Source: Denitromonas halophila | GTDB taxonomy: Bacteria; Pseudomonadota; Gammaproteobacteria; Burkholderiales; Rhodocyclaceae | Assembly (NCBI RefSeq): GCF_007625155.1 | Contig: NZ_VMNK01000017.1 | Coordinates: 62,001 to 126,000 of the forward strand | Direction of reading: 5' to 3' | Length of the DNA stretch: 64,000 nucleotides | Shown: positions 44,032 to 53,312 of the stretch, piece after piece | Position numbering within the stretch: the stretch's first letter is position 1 | Layout of the letters: the number at the start of each line of letters is the position of its first letter | Notes under the pieces: generated by a model | Databases searched by the model: none | What the model was told of the DNA's origin: nothing | Seen by the model: the letters and a program-made list of their open reading frames with translations, nothing else | Translations under genes and position numbers: made by a program

Positions 44032-44793
44032 ATGAAGATCGCCACCTGGAACGTTAACTCCCTCAAAGTCCGCCTGCCGCATGTGCTCGATTGGCTGGCC
44101 ACAGAACAGCCCGACGCGCTGTGCCTGCAGGAATTGAAGATGGAAGACAGCGTCTTTCCGCTGGCCGAGATCGAAGCGGCCGGCTATCAGGCGGTGTTCA
44201 ACGGTCAGAAAACCTATAACGGCGTGGCGATTCTCAGCCGGCACGCACCGGTCGATGTCATCAAAGACATCCCGGGGTTTGATGACCCGCAGAAGCGCAT
44301 CATCGCCGCCACAATCAACGATGTTCGCGTCATTTGCGGCTACTTTCCTAACGGCCAGGCGGTCGGCTCCGACAAGTTCGCCTACAAGCTGGACTGGCTC
44401 GCCGCCCTCACCGAGTGGGTGCGCGAAGAGCTGCGCCAACACCCCCGGCTGGTGCTCACCGGTGACTTCAACATCGCCCCCGAAGACCGCGACGCCCACC
44501 CGGCCTGGAAAGACGAGATCCATGTCTCCGCCCCCGAGCGCGCGGCTTTCGTCGCCCTCGAACTGCTCGGTCTCACCGACGCCTTCCGCCTGTTCGATCA
44601 GGAGATCAACGCCTTCTCGTGGTGGGACTACCGCATGAACGCCTTCGAGCGAAACTTCGGCCTGCGCATCGACCACCTGCTCATCTCCGACCCGCTGGTG
44701 GCCGAATGCCGCCGCTGCTGGACAGACACCACACCGCGCAAGCTCGAGCGCCCATCCGACCACGCCCCGGTATTGATCGAATTGTCCAAGTGA
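44032..44793 (+). CDS. xthA: Exodeoxyribonuclease III
   Basis: 253 residues of the AP endonuclease/exonuclease III fold. MKIATWNVNSLKVRLPHVL, LQELKMED, the TGDFNIAPEDRD metal site and the C-terminal ERPSDHAPVLIEL (catalytic Asp-His) are conserved. It cuts DNA at abasic sites in base excision repair. The ATG at 44032 fits family starts; the longer frame from 43975 does not. Overlaps the next gene by 4 bp. Confidence 0.95.
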   Translation: MKIATWNVNSLKVRLPHVLDWLATEQPDALCLQELKMEDSVFPLAEIEAAGYQAVFNGQKTYNGVAILSRHAPVDVIKDIPGFDDPQKRIIAATINDVRVICGYFPNGQAVGSDKFAYKLDWLAALTEWVREELRQHPRLVLTGDFNIAPEDRDAHPAWKDEIHVSAPERAAFVALELLGLTDAFRLFDQEINAFSWWDYRMNAFERNFGLRIDHLLISDPLVAECRRCWTDTTPRKLERPSDHAPVLIELSK

Positions 44794-45503
44794 CAACCGG
44801 CGTCGTCCTGCTCCATGGCAAGTGGGACCAAGCGCCCTTCGCCATCGCGGCACTGACCGACGCGCTCACCGCCGCCGGCCACCGTTGGCGCCTGCCGACC
44901 CTGCCATGGGCGCTGCGCCGCCTCTACGACGCCTCTTTTGACACCGCGCTCGATCAGATCGCCGACGAAGCCGCCGCCCTGCGCCACGCCGGCTGCAGCC
45001 GCGTCATCCTGTGCGGACACAGCCTCGGCGCCTGCGCCGCACTGGCCACGGCCGTGCATCGCGGCGGCGTCGATGGCCTGATTCTGCTCGCCCCCGGCCA
45101 TTTCCCCGAGCGGCTCGCCGCCGACGGCCACACCGCCGCCTCACTCAGCATCGCAAAACACGCCCTGGCGAATGGCCGTGGCCAGACGCGCATGCCGCTC
45201 ATCGATGTGCATCAGGGGCGCCCCCGCCAACTGCGCATCCGCCCCGACCACTACCTCAGCTACTTCGCGCCGGAGGGCGCCGCCGCCTGGCCCGACAACT
45301 GTCGACGGCTCCCCGCGCCGCTGCCCATGCTGTGGCTGGTCGAGCGCGGCGATGGCGCAGCGCCCCCCGGAATCGACTATGCTTTCCGGCAGGCGAGCGC
45401 GCATGCGGCGAGTCGGTGGCTGCAAGTCGACGCCACTCACCACGCGCTGCCCGCACAGGCCATCGACACCGTGCTCGACTGGCTACCCCCTCAATACGGG
45501 TAA
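44790..45503 (+). CDS. Alpha/beta hydrolase
   Basis: 237 residues. VLLHGKWDQAP forms the oxyanion region, LCGHSLGACAAL gives the nucleophile Ser and DATHHALP the catalytic His. The substrate is not recognisable. It starts at GTG within the xthA stop (GTGA), so the two are translationally coupled; starts further upstream would lie inside xthA in another frame. Confidence 0.8.
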   Translation: MTTGVVLLHGKWDQAPFAIAALTDALTAAGHRWRLPTLPWALRRLYDASFDTALDQIADEAAALRHAGCSRVILCGHSLGACAALATAVHRGGVDGLILLAPGHFPERLAADGHTAASLSIAKHALANGRGQTRMPLIDVHQGRPRQLRIRPDHYLSYFAPEGAAAWPDNCRRLPAPLPMLWLVERGDGAAPPGIDYAFRQASAHAASRWLQVDATHHALPAQAIDTVLDWLPPQYG

Positions 45504-45510
45504 TCCGATC

Positions 45511-46164
45511 ATGACCGCCACCGCTGAACTCGCCGACCGCTACCCCGTCCTCTCCGAGCTGCCCCCCGCCGTCCGCGACACGGTCATGGCGCGGCTTCAC
45601 ACCATGCAGGTGCCCGCCGGCACGGTGCTGTTCGACGACCACCAAGCCTGCGAGGGTTTTCCGTTTGTGGTGAAGGGCTCGATCCGCGTGATCAAGGCCT
45701 CGGCCAGTGGCCGCGAACTGCCGCTCTACCGGGTCGCGCCGGGCGAGACCTGCGTGATCTCATCGTCCTGCCTGCTCGGCCATGAGGACTACAACGCCCG
45801 CGGCATCGCCGAAACCGATACCGAACTGGTACTGCTGCCCAAGGCCGTCTTCGACGAATTGCTCGCCGAACCGGCCTTTCGCGGCTTTGTCTTCCACCTG
45901 TTTGCCGATCGCATCGCCGACCTGATGCACCTGATCGAAGAAGTCGCCTTTCACAAACTCGACCAGCGCCTGGCCGCGCTCCTGCTCGGCAAGGGCCGCT
46001 TGCTTCACACCACGCATCAGCAACTGGCCGACGAGCTTGGCAGCGTGCGCGAGATCGTCAGCCGCTTGCTCAAAGGCTTTGCCGCGCAGGGGCTGGTCAA
46101 GCTGTCGCGCGAGCAGATCGAGATTGTCGACGCCGCCGGACTGCGGCGCATGGCCAGCGGCTGA
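45511..46164 (+). CDS. Crp/Fnr-family regulator with central cysteines
   Basis: 217 residues. A cyclic-nucleotide-like fold is followed by a helix-turn-helix (THQQLADELGSVREIVSRLL). It lacks an FNR-type N-terminal cluster but has Cys in ACEGFPFVVKGS and in GETCVISSSCLLG, a pattern common in a Crp/Fnr subgroup often linked to DUF2892 and sulfur genes. A dyad of Crp type precedes the DUF2892 gene at 52291, a plausible target. Third gene of the xthA unit, 7 bp after the hydrolase. Confidence 0.85.
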   Translation: MTATAELADRYPVLSELPPAVRDTVMARLHTMQVPAGTVLFDDHQACEGFPFVVKGSIRVIKASASGRELPLYRVAPGETCVISSSCLLGHEDYNARGIAETDTELVLLPKAVFDELLAEPAFRGFVFHLFADRIADLMHLIEEVAFHKLDQRLAALLLGKGRLLHTTHQQLADELGSVREIVSRLLKGFAAQGLVKLSREQIEIVDAAGLRRMASG

Positions 46165-46168
46165 GCGC

Positions 46169-47056
46169 CTAGTTTGCCGGCGACGCCATAAACACCATGG
46201 GCGGCGGCGACTCGAAACCCCCAGCGGTGCTGTAGCGCACCTTGAGCTGTTCGCCCTCGCGCGTCATGAAATAGCGATGCGTGCTGGTGCGGGTTTCGCT
46301 GCCCATGGTCGATTCGGAATGGGTCACAAAAGAGAGCTGCCCGTCGGTCCAGGTGGCCTCTTCCAGGGCGCGGGGGCGCCCCAGAAAGCTGGCGCTGCCA
46401 AGCACGGCATTGCCCGCCAATTCAAACTCGAAGCGCTCCTGATAGGTGTCGCCCCAGTGATAGCGCACCTCGGCTTGCCAGGCGCCCGCCGGAAACGGCG
46501 GCGCTTGCGGCCCCAGCCACCACCACACGCCGGCCGCCAGCGCCGCCACCACGCCCGCCAGCGCGACGCGACGATGCATCGACGGTGGCCGGCCCTGGTC
46601 GCCCAGCTCGGCCGTCAGCGCGCTGATCAAGCGCGCCACATCGTCGGCCCAGCCAGCATCCGAGACTCGCACCGCGTGCCGTTGCACCAGGGGCTGCAAG
46701 TCGGACGGCAATTCGTCTTTCGTGGGGAGGGTCGCTTCGTCGAGCAGCACCGGCACCACGGGGATGCCGCGGCCCAGCGCCCGCGAGACCTCCATGCGTA
46801 CATAGTCGTCCGGCAAACTCAGGCGCTGCACGCCGTCACGCTCGGCGCTGAGCCAGCGCGGACCGATCAACACCAGCGCCAGATCGGCACTGTGCAGGCG
46901 TGCTTGAAGTGCGGCGGGAAACGGCTGACCCGGCGGCAGGTCTTCGACATCGCGAAACACGCTGCCCGCGCCAAAGTGGCGCTCCAGCGCCTCTTCCAGC
47001 CGACCGGCGTGGCCGGCGCTGTCTTCGCGTCGATAGGAGATGAAGATCTGACTCAT
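46169..47056 (-). CDS. TIR-domain protein with membrane anchor
   Basis: 295 residues. An N-terminal TIR domain (about 1-140) starts MSQIFISYRREDSAGHAGRL and carries SVFRDVEDLPPGQPF. The glutamate in DDYVRMEVSRAL (Glu89) is where TIR NADases have their catalytic residue. A membrane helix at about 163-182 is followed by a roughly 110-residue C-terminal beta-rich domain, presumably outside the cytoplasm. This architecture is found in bacteria; whether it is an NAD-consuming effector or a scaffold is unknown. No known defence partner genes are adjacent. Start at 47056 by homology. Confidence 0.82.
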   Translation of the reverse strand: MSQIFISYRREDSAGHAGRLEEALERHFGAGSVFRDVEDLPPGQPFPAALQARLHSADLALVLIGPRWLSAERDGVQRLSLPDDYVRMEVSRALGRGIPVVPVLLDEATLPTKDELPSDLQPLVQRHAVRVSDAGWADDVARLISALTAELGDQGRPPSMHRRVALAGVVAALAAGVWWWLGPQAPPFPAGAWQAEVRYHWGDTYQERFEFELAGNAVLGSASFLGRPRALEEATWTDGQLSFVTHSESTMGSETRTSTHRYFMTREGEQLKVRYSTAGGFESPPPMVFMASPAN

Positions 47057-47147
47057 GGGGTCCGGTCGGCGGTCGCGCTCCTTCACTTTAGTGGAGCGAC
47101 AGTCCCCATGCCAGGCCAAACGGGCCAGCGCCGGCTGGCCCGCGCCT

Positions 47148-48773
47148 TCAAACGGTAAAGCGCGAGACCGCCCCCTGCAACTCGCCGGCGAGCCCCTCCA
47201 TCTGCTCGGCCGAACTCACCGTCTGGCTGACCGCAGCATCATTCTTGCGCGCCATCTCGGCAATGGCCTCGATGCTGTCGGTCACGCTCTGACTCGCGGT
47301 GCGCTGGTCGTCGGTGGTCTGGGCGATCTGATCCAGCCCGCCGCGCACCTCGGCCACCGACGCATTCGCCGCATCAAGCCCGCTGGCCACCTCCTGCGCC
47401 ACCGCCCGGCTGGTGGCCAGCCGATCCATTCCACCGCTCAGCGAGCGTTTGACCGACCCGGACTGCGTCGACAGGGTACGCGTGATGGCATCGATCTCGC
47501 CGGCCGAGCGGGCCGACTTCTCGGCCAGCTTGCGCACCTCGTCAGCGACCACGGCAAAGCCACGCCCCTGTTCGCCCGCCCGCGCCGCTTCGATGGCCGC
47601 ATTGAGCGCGAGCAGGTTGGTCTGGTCGGCAATCTCCCGCACCTCCTGCGTCATATGGGAAATCGCCGCAGTCGACGCCACGAAGGCCTCGACAGTATCG
47701 GCCATCTCGCTGACCGCCGATTCGACCTCGGTCACCTCACCGATCAGGCGGGTCAGGCTTTTCTGCCCCGCCTGCGAACGCTCGAGACTCTCGTGCGAGC
47801 GAGCGCGCACCGCCTCCGCACTGCCGGCAATATGGGCAATGTTTTCCATCAAGCCCTCGACCGCGGTGGCGGCGGCGTCGGTCTGCACCCGCTGCTGATG
47901 CGAACCGCCGGCCACCTGACGGGCCCCCGTCGACACCTCGCGGGCCGCACACGCGACCTCCCCGGCCGAGGTGCTGACCTGGCGGACCAGGTCGCCCACC
48001 GTGCCCAGCATGCGGTTGAAGCTGCCCGCCGTGCGCCCGATCTCGTCCTGGTGCTCGACCGTCAGACGACGGGTCAGGTCGCCACCGCCGGCGGCGATCT
48101 CTTCCAGCCCGGCGGTCATGTGCGCCAGCGGGGTGGTGACAAAGCGACGAATGAAAAGAAAGACGCAGAGCATCAAGGGCACCGAAACCAGCGCTGCGAA
48201 CAGGATGCTCTTGTTGCGAAAACTGCTCACTGCCGCATCGACCTCGTCAAGCGAGATGCGCATGCTCACCGCACCCAGCGGCGTGCCCTCGGGGACCACA
48301 TGGCAGGAGATGCAGTTCTTGCCCAAATAGTTGGTCGAGGCCAGCGCCGGCACGACGACGCGCAGCGCCTGCCCGTCCTCGCCGGAATTCTGCACCTCGA
48401 ACTGGGCGCTGCCCTGGCGCATCGCCGTCTGCTCCAGCGCGTCCAGGTCGGCGGACTCACCCGCCGAGCCAGCCCCGAACTGGGCGCGGACCGCCTCGCC
48501 GCGAATGACCCGCAAGCCACGCACCGACGACAGCTCCTTGACCTGGTCGAGAAACACATCGCGCTGTCCGACCGTACCGGTGATCATCATCCCCGTCAGG
48601 CTCGCCATGGTCATGTCGTGGACGGACAGGGCGAAGGCACGCGCCTGGTCGACGGCGGTCTCCCGGTTTACCTGTGTCTCCCAGGCAATCAAGCCGCCGA
48701 AAGCAAACATCAGCATGACCCAGATTACGGCGGTCAACCGCAGCCAGATCGGGGTGTCGGACAAATTGCGCAT
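47148..48773 (-). CDS. Methyl-accepting chemotaxis protein with c-type heme motif
   Basis: 541 residues. Helix 1 near 12-30, a periplasmic sensor of about 155 residues, helix 2 near 188-208, HAMP, then the signalling domain with the hairpin tip [22 protein letters not shown]. The sensor contains C154-I-S-C157-H158, a heme c attachment site, so it may sense redox state, O2 or NO. A sigma-28-type promoter lies upstream (48806-48832), consistent with a flagellar regulon gene. ATG 48773 has a GAGGGAA site. Confidence 0.93.
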   Translation of the reverse strand: MRNLSDTPIWLRLTAVIWVMLMFAFGGLIAWETQVNRETAVDQARAFALSVHDMTMASLTGMMITGTVGQRDVFLDQVKELSSVRGLRVIRGEAVRAQFGAGSAGESADLDALEQTAMRQGSAQFEVQNSGEDGQALRVVVPALASTNYLGKNCISCHVVPEGTPLGAVSMRISLDEVDAAVSSFRNKSILFAALVSVPLMLCVFLFIRRFVTTPLAHMTAGLEEIAAGGGDLTRRLTVEHQDEIGRTAGSFNRMLGTVGDLVRQVSTSAGEVACAAREVSTGARQVAGGSHQQRVQTDAAATAVEGLMENIAHIAGSAEAVRARSHESLERSQAGQKSLTRLIGEVTEVESAVSEMADTVEAFVASTAAISHMTQEVREIADQTNLLALNAAIEAARAGEQGRGFAVVADEVRKLAEKSARSAGEIDAITRTLSTQSGSVKRSLSGGMDRLATSRAVAQEVASGLDAANASVAEVRGGLDQIAQTTDDQRTASQSVTDSIEAIAEMARKNDAAVSQTVSSAEQMEGLAGELQGAVSRFTV

Positions 48774-48805
48774 GGCGGTTCCCTCATCGTTGTTATCAAC
48801 GCAAA

Positions 48806-48832
48806 TCAACGGCATCAACGCGCTGTGCTTTA
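48806..48832 (-). promoter_or_regulatory. Sigma-28 (FliA)-type promoter
   Basis: On the minus strand TAAA (48829-48832), 15 bp, then GCCGTTGA (48806-48813), 6 of 8 matches to GCCGATAA, the sigma-28 layout. The start would fall near 48799, 26 bp before the chemoreceptor ATG. Confidence 0.65.
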
Positions 48833-48928
48833 TTGCAAAAGCACATTTTTTTGATCAAGGCGAGGAACGCCTCTCCGGATGCGCCGCAACAGCTTGGCGC
48901 ACCGCAACACGCCGGGGTTTGATCCGCA

Positions 48929-51900
48929 TCAGTTCAGCTCATCGGTGCGCACACGCGAGACAAAGGCCGCAAATTCATCGGCCGGCAGGCCGGGGCTGAC
49001 CAGGAAACCCTGGCAGGCGCTGCAGCCGAGTCTGATCAGGAAATCGAGCTGCCGCTGTGTCTCGACGCCTTCGGCCACCACGCGCAGCTTGAGGTTGCGC
49101 GCCATGGCGATGATGGTGGCGACGATCTCGGCATCGCTGGCGTCATCGGGGGTTTCACGCACAAAGCCGCGATCGATCTTCATTTCATCGATCGGAAAGC
49201 GCTTGAGATACGCCAAGGAAGAGTAGCCGGTGCCAAAATCGTCAATCGACAGGCTCACGCCGAGCGCCTTGAGCGAGCGCAGCAAGGCGATGGCCTCTTC
49301 GCCGTGGTCCATGATCATGCTTTCGGTCAGCTCGAGCTTGAGCCGATCGGCCGGCAAACCGGTGCGTTCAAGCACGTCAGCCACCACCGACACCAGATCG
49401 CGCTGTTGCAACTGGCGGGCCGACAGATTGACCGCCATCACCAGATCGGCCACCCCCGCCACGCGCCAGGCTTGCGCTTGCGCGCAGGCGGTTTCGAGCA
49501 CCCAGCGCCCCAGCGGCACAATCAGCCCGGTGTCTTCGGCCAGGGGGATGAAACTGGCAGGCGGAACCAGACTACCGTCCGGATCCTGCCAACGTACCAG
49601 CGCCTCGCAGCCAACAATCTCGCCCGTGGCGGCGATGAACTGGGGCTGATAGTGGACAACGAATTCACCCGCCAGCAAGGCGCGCCGCAAGCGCCCCTCC
49701 ATGGCCAGGCGCTGATCGGCCGCCTCGGTGAGCGCGGCGGTATAGAAGCGAAAGGTGTTGCGCCCCTGACTCTTGGCCTGATACATGGCGGCGTCCGCCT
49801 GGCGAATCAGCTCGGTGGTGGTGTCGCCATCATTCGGATACAGGCTGATACCGATGCTGACCCCGACATACACCTCGTGACCGCTGGGCAGACGAATGGG
49901 GGCGTCCTGTAGAAGGATCAAGCCCTGCGCCACCTCGGCCGCGTCTTCGGGGCGGTGGATGTCTTCAAGCACCACCAGAAACTCATCGCCCCCCAAGCGG
50001 GCGAGCGTGTCCGACTCGCGCAAGCGCGAGCGCATGCGCTGGGCGATCGCCACCAGCAATTCGTCACCCACCGGATGACCGAGGCTGTCGTTGACGTCCT
50101 TGAAGCGGTCCAGATCGATGAACATGACTGCCAGCAGACCGCTCTCGCGCTGCGCCGCATCCAGCGCATGATCAAGCCGGGACTGCACCAGCAAGCGATT
50201 GGGCAAATCGGTGAGCGGATCGTAGTGCGCCAGATGCGCCAGCTGGGCTTCGGAGCGCCGAAGCCGGCTCAAATCGGTTAGTAAGGCCACATACTGCGAC
50301 GGCAGCCCTGCGGCATCGCGTACGGTGCTGACGGTCAGCAATTCGGGGAAGAGCTCACCGTTCTTGCGCCGATTCAAGACCTCGCCCTGCCAATGCCCCA
50401 GCGCATGAATGCTCGCCCACATGCTCTGGTAGAGCGCCTCACTCTCGTGCCCCGACTGCAAAATGGCCGGCGACTTGCCCAGCACCTCCTCGGCGGCATA
50501 ACCCGTGATATCGGTAAACGCAGGATTCACCGCCAGAATCCGGCGCTTCAAATCGGTGATGATGATGCCTTCCCGAGTGCTCTCGAACACCGCTGCGGCT
50601 TGCCGGCGGGCCTCGGCCGCCCGCCGCCGCTCAGAGATGTCCTCGACCACCGAAATGAAATAGTCAGGCACGCCCTCAGCACGCCGCACCAGAGAGACCG
50701 TCAGGCTGATCCAGATGACATGCCCGTCGCGATGAAAATAGCGCTTCTCCATGGTGTAGCCGGAGATCTCGCCGGCCAGGGTGCGCTGGAGTTGCTGAAG
50801 GTCCGCGTCGAGGTCGTCGGGATGGGTGATGTCCTGAAAGGTTTTGGTGAGCAACACCTCCGGCGAATACCCGACAATCTCGCTCAGGCGCCGATTCACC
50901 CGGATCCAGCGGCCATCCGGCGCCACGTGCGCAATGCCCACCGCCGCCTGATCGAAGGTGGCCCGGAATCGCACTTCGCTTTCGGTCCAGGCGGCTTCGC
51001 GTCGTGCCAGCTCATACTGCAATCGGCGGTTCATCAGCACCATCGCCAGCGCAGCAAGAAGTGCGAGCGCACCAGCGCCGAAAACCCACGGAAAGTAGCG
51101 CTTCAGCAAAGGCGCGTAGTCAATCACCAGCACACGCTCGGCGGACACCGAAATCCACGGCCGGAAGATATCCGCGCGCGCTTGCGCACCGATACGGCCA
51201 AGCGCCCGGTCGATCAGATTCGCCAGCACGGCCCAATCACGGCGCACCGCGAAACGCTGGCCGTTGTTGTGCATGTCAAAGGCGGCATTGACCTTGAGAT
51301 TCGACATGCCGTGCTGTTCGGCGAGATAGGTATTGACGCCCAGCACACCCACATAGGCATCCACCTCGCCCGCCGACAGTGCGCGCAACCCATTGAGCGG
51401 CGTCTCGACAAAGGACGGCTTCAGCGATGGGTAGCGGCTCATCACCTGCTTGCTCGACGAATACTCTCTGACCAGCGCCAGGCGCAACTCGGCCAGCGCG
51501 TTGACGGAATCCAGCTGGGGGGCACTGTGCTGCGTCATGACCACCAGTGGGGTCGGCAGATAGATCTCGGTGAAAGCGGCATAGGCCTCGCGCTCGGGCA
51601 AGCGCACCATCGTGGCAATCGCATCGATGCGGCGCGCCTTGAGTGCCTCGACCAGTTCCGGCCAGCTCAGATTGACGACCGGTTCAAACCGCACGCCCAG
51701 CGCATCGGAAATCCGCGCGGAAAACACCGCCGCGACCCCCGAGAACTCGCCGTTGGCATCCACAAAGGAATACGGCGCGTAGGCGGGGTCGATACCCAGC
51801 CGAATCACCGGGTGCTCAGCCAGCCAGGCTTTCTCGGCGCGACTGAGCTGCAATGGTGCTGGCGCACTTTCGGCCTGCGCGTCAGGTACACCGCTGAGCG

Positions 51901-51964
51901 CGAAGACGCTTGAGGCGAACAACGCGCAGACACTCAGCCGACAAAGGAAGGCGCGAATCCGCAT
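48929..51964 (-). CDS. Periplasmic-sensor PAS-PAS-GGDEF-EAL protein
   Basis: 1011 residues. A signal peptide (CALFASSVFALSG), a periplasmic solute-binding domain of SBP_bac_3 type (about 45-270, VIRLGIDPAYAPYSFVDANG), a membrane helix near 290-310, two PAS domains (about 330-560, the first with its PAC motif), a GGDEF domain with intact RLGGDEF near 655 and an EAL domain with CEALVRW near 786. It probably couples an extracellular small molecule to cyclic di-GMP levels. ATG 51964. Confidence 0.92.
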   Translation of the reverse strand: MRIRAFLCRLSVCALFASSVFALSGVPDAQAESAPAPLQLSRAEKAWLAEHPVIRLGIDPAYAPYSFVDANGEFSGVAAVFSARISDALGVRFEPVVNLSWPELVEALKARRIDAIATMVRLPEREAYAAFTEIYLPTPLVVMTQHSAPQLDSVNALAELRLALVREYSSSKQVMSRYPSLKPSFVETPLNGLRALSAGEVDAYVGVLGVNTYLAEQHGMSNLKVNAAFDMHNNGQRFAVRRDWAVLANLIDRALGRIGAQARADIFRPWISVSAERVLVIDYAPLLKRYFPWVFGAGALALLAALAMVLMNRRLQYELARREAAWTESEVRFRATFDQAAVGIAHVAPDGRWIRVNRRLSEIVGYSPEVLLTKTFQDITHPDDLDADLQQLQRTLAGEISGYTMEKRYFHRDGHVIWISLTVSLVRRAEGVPDYFISVVEDISERRRAAEARRQAAAVFESTREGIIITDLKRRILAVNPAFTDITGYAAEEVLGKSPAILQSGHESEALYQSMWASIHALGHWQGEVLNRRKNGELFPELLTVSTVRDAAGLPSQYVALLTDLSRLRRSEAQLAHLAHYDPLTDLPNRLLVQSRLDHALDAAQRESGLLAVMFIDLDRFKDVNDSLGHPVGDELLVAIAQRMRSRLRESDTLARLGGDEFLVVLEDIHRPEDAAEVAQGLILLQDAPIRLPSGHEVYVGVSIGISLYPNDGDTTTELIRQADAAMYQAKSQGRNTFRFYTAALTEAADQRLAMEGRLRRALLAGEFVVHYQPQFIAATGEIVGCEALVRWQDPDGSLVPPASFIPLAEDTGLIVPLGRWVLETACAQAQAWRVAGVADLVMAVNLSARQLQQRDLVSVVADVLERTGLPADRLKLELTESMIMDHGEEAIALLRSLKALGVSLSIDDFGTGYSSLAYLKRFPIDEMKIDRGFVRETPDDASDAEIVATIIAMARNLKLRVVAEGVETQRQLDFLIRLGCSACQGFLVSPGLPADEFAAFVSRVRTDELN

Positions 51965-52209
51965 GCATCCTCACGCTGCGCGCAGCGGCGCAGAATCCCG
52001 AAAACACAAGTCAACTATCGACCGCGCACGCCCACACTTGAGCCGCGAAAATGAATAAGGCATGACCAGCGCGGTCACGAACCAGCCTGCCGCGCCCGAC
52101 GCCCCCGCCAGTCGCGCTGCCCGTTCTGCCTTTTCGGTCGCCGACACCGCCCCCGACCGGGGCAGCCCGCCGCTTGCGCTACCCGCCCAAACCTTACCCA
52201 CGATCACTG
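51965..52209. other. Divergent intergenic stretch, no gene seen
   Basis: About 245 bp between the GGDEF-EAL gene and the dyad before DUF2892. Only short frames without ribosome sites are present; no structured element is evident. Confidence 0.4.
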
Positions 52210-52253
52210 TGTAACCAAGGTTACAGACGCGCCACATCGCGGCGGAGTCTAAT
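52210..52253 (+). promoter_or_regulatory. Crp/Fnr-type dyad and promoter of the DUF2892 gene
   Basis: TGTAACC-AA-GGTTACA (52210-52225) has perfect 7-bp arms. A TCTAAT -10 (52248-52253; 5 of 6) lies 30.5 bp from the dyad centre, the geometry of class II Crp/Fnr activation. No good -35 is present, as expected for an activator-dependent promoter. The Crp/Fnr-like regulator at 45511 is a candidate binder. Confidence 0.6.
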
Positions 52254-52290
52254 AGGCCCACTTTCGCAATTCTGGATCAAGGAGCTGGCC

Positions 52291-52482
52291 ATGAAACTGA
52301 ACGTTGGTGGAATCGACAAAGTCCTGCGCATCGTCGCAGGGATCGCACTCATTGCCTGGGCGCTGATGGGTGGGCCGGTGTGGGCCTGGATCGGCATTGT
52401 GCCGCTGGCCACCGGCGCGCTGGGCTGGTGCCCGGCCTACACGCTGCTGGGCATGAACACCTGCCCGATGAAGAAGAGCTGA
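52291..52482 (+). CDS. DUF2892 (YgaP-TM-like) membrane protein
   Basis: 63 residues. It starts MKLNVGGIDKVLRIVAGIAL, the DUF2892 signature, with two short helices around GGPVWAWIGIVPLATGALGW and the CPAYTLLGMNTCP end carrying two cysteines. Such proteins resemble the membrane part of the rhodanese YgaP. AAGGAG precedes the ATG. Followed by a bidirectional terminator. Confidence 0.85.
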   Translation: MKLNVGGIDKVLRIVAGIALIAWALMGGPVWAWIGIVPLATGALGWCPAYTLLGMNTCPMKKS

Positions 52483-52495
52483 ACGCACACCGCTC

Positions 52496-52534
52496 AAAAG
52501 CAACACGCCGGGCATGCCCGGCGTGTTGCTTTTT
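52496..52534. terminator. Bidirectional intrinsic terminator between DUF2892 gene and rsmA
   Basis: A near-continuous perfect stem: AAAAGCAACACGCCGGG with CCCGGCGTGTTGCTTTT around CATG. T-runs on both strands stop both convergent genes; it reaches the rsmA stop codon. Confidence 0.9.
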
Positions 52535-53312
52535 ATGCCGCCCGCTTCGCGTGGCAGGCGTTGGTGATGGCGATGTAGTCCGCCACCGAGAGCCGCTCTG
52601 CGCGCTGCCCGGAATCGATGCCCAGTGCGCTCAAACCCGCCTCATCGATAAAATCACGCAGCGTATTGCGCAGGGTCTTGCGCCGCTGCCCGAAGGCGGC
52701 CGTGACAATCTTGCGCAGCAAGGTGTCGTCCTTGGCCTCCAGCGATTCCGTGGGGCGCGGCACCAGCCGCACGATGCTCGACATCACCTTGGGCGCCGGA
52801 CGGAATGCGCCCGGCGGCACATCAAACAAGCGCCCCATACGGAAACGGTACTGCAACATGACCGACAAACGGCCGTACTCGCTCGAGCCCGGATCGGCCA
52901 CCATGCGCATCACGACCTCTTTTTGCAGCATGAAGGTCATGTCGCGCACCTGATCGGCAAAGTCCGCCAGATGAAACAGGATGGGCGTCGAGATGTTGTA
53001 GGGCAGATTGCCAACGATGCGCAGATCCGGCCCCAACGCACCGAAATCGAACTTGAGCGCGTCGCCCTCGTGAATGGTCAGCACGTCCGGACTGTAGCGC
53101 TCCTTGAGCAGCGCGATCAGGTCGCGGTCGATCTCGACCACCTCCATCTTGCCCAGGCGTTCCAGCAAGGGATCGGTCATGGCCGCCAGGCCGGGGCCGA
53201 TCTCGACCATGCGCTGCCCGGCCTGCGGGGCGATACTGTCGACGATCTTGCGAATGATGTTGGGGTCGGACAGAAAGTTCTGACCGAAGCGTTTGCGCGC
53301 CTGATGGATCAT
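52533..53312 (-). CDS. rsmA: 16S rRNA dimethyladenosine transferase
   Basis: 259 residues. RsmA (KsgA) dimethylates the two adenosines near the 3' end of 16S r[15 protein letters not shown], the SAM motif [14 protein letters not shown] and [13 protein letters not shown] (NLPY active loop) are conserved. Its ATG overlaps the pdxA stop by 4 bp, as in the classic lptD-surA-pdxA-rsmA order. Confidence 0.96.
   Translation of the reverse strand: MIHQARKRFGQNFLSDPNIIRKIVDSIAPQAGQRMVEIGPGLAAMTDPLLERLGKMEVVEIDRDLIALLKERYSPDVLTIHEGDALKFDFGALGPDLRIVGNLPYNISTPILFHLADFADQVRDMTFMLQKEVVMRMVADPGSSEYGRLSVMLQYRFRMGRLFDVPPGAFRPAPKVMSSIVRLVPRPTESLEAKDDTLLRKIVTAAFGQRRKTLRNTLRDFIDEAGLSALGIDSGQRAERLSVADYIAITNACHAKRAA

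Noticed and set aside
46169-48773. TIR gene and chemoreceptor as a defence operon
   Set aside because: They are separate genes with a 91-bp gap; the chemoreceptor has a flagellar-type promoter and no defence partner (Sir2-like, STING, SMODS, Thoeris-type) is present.
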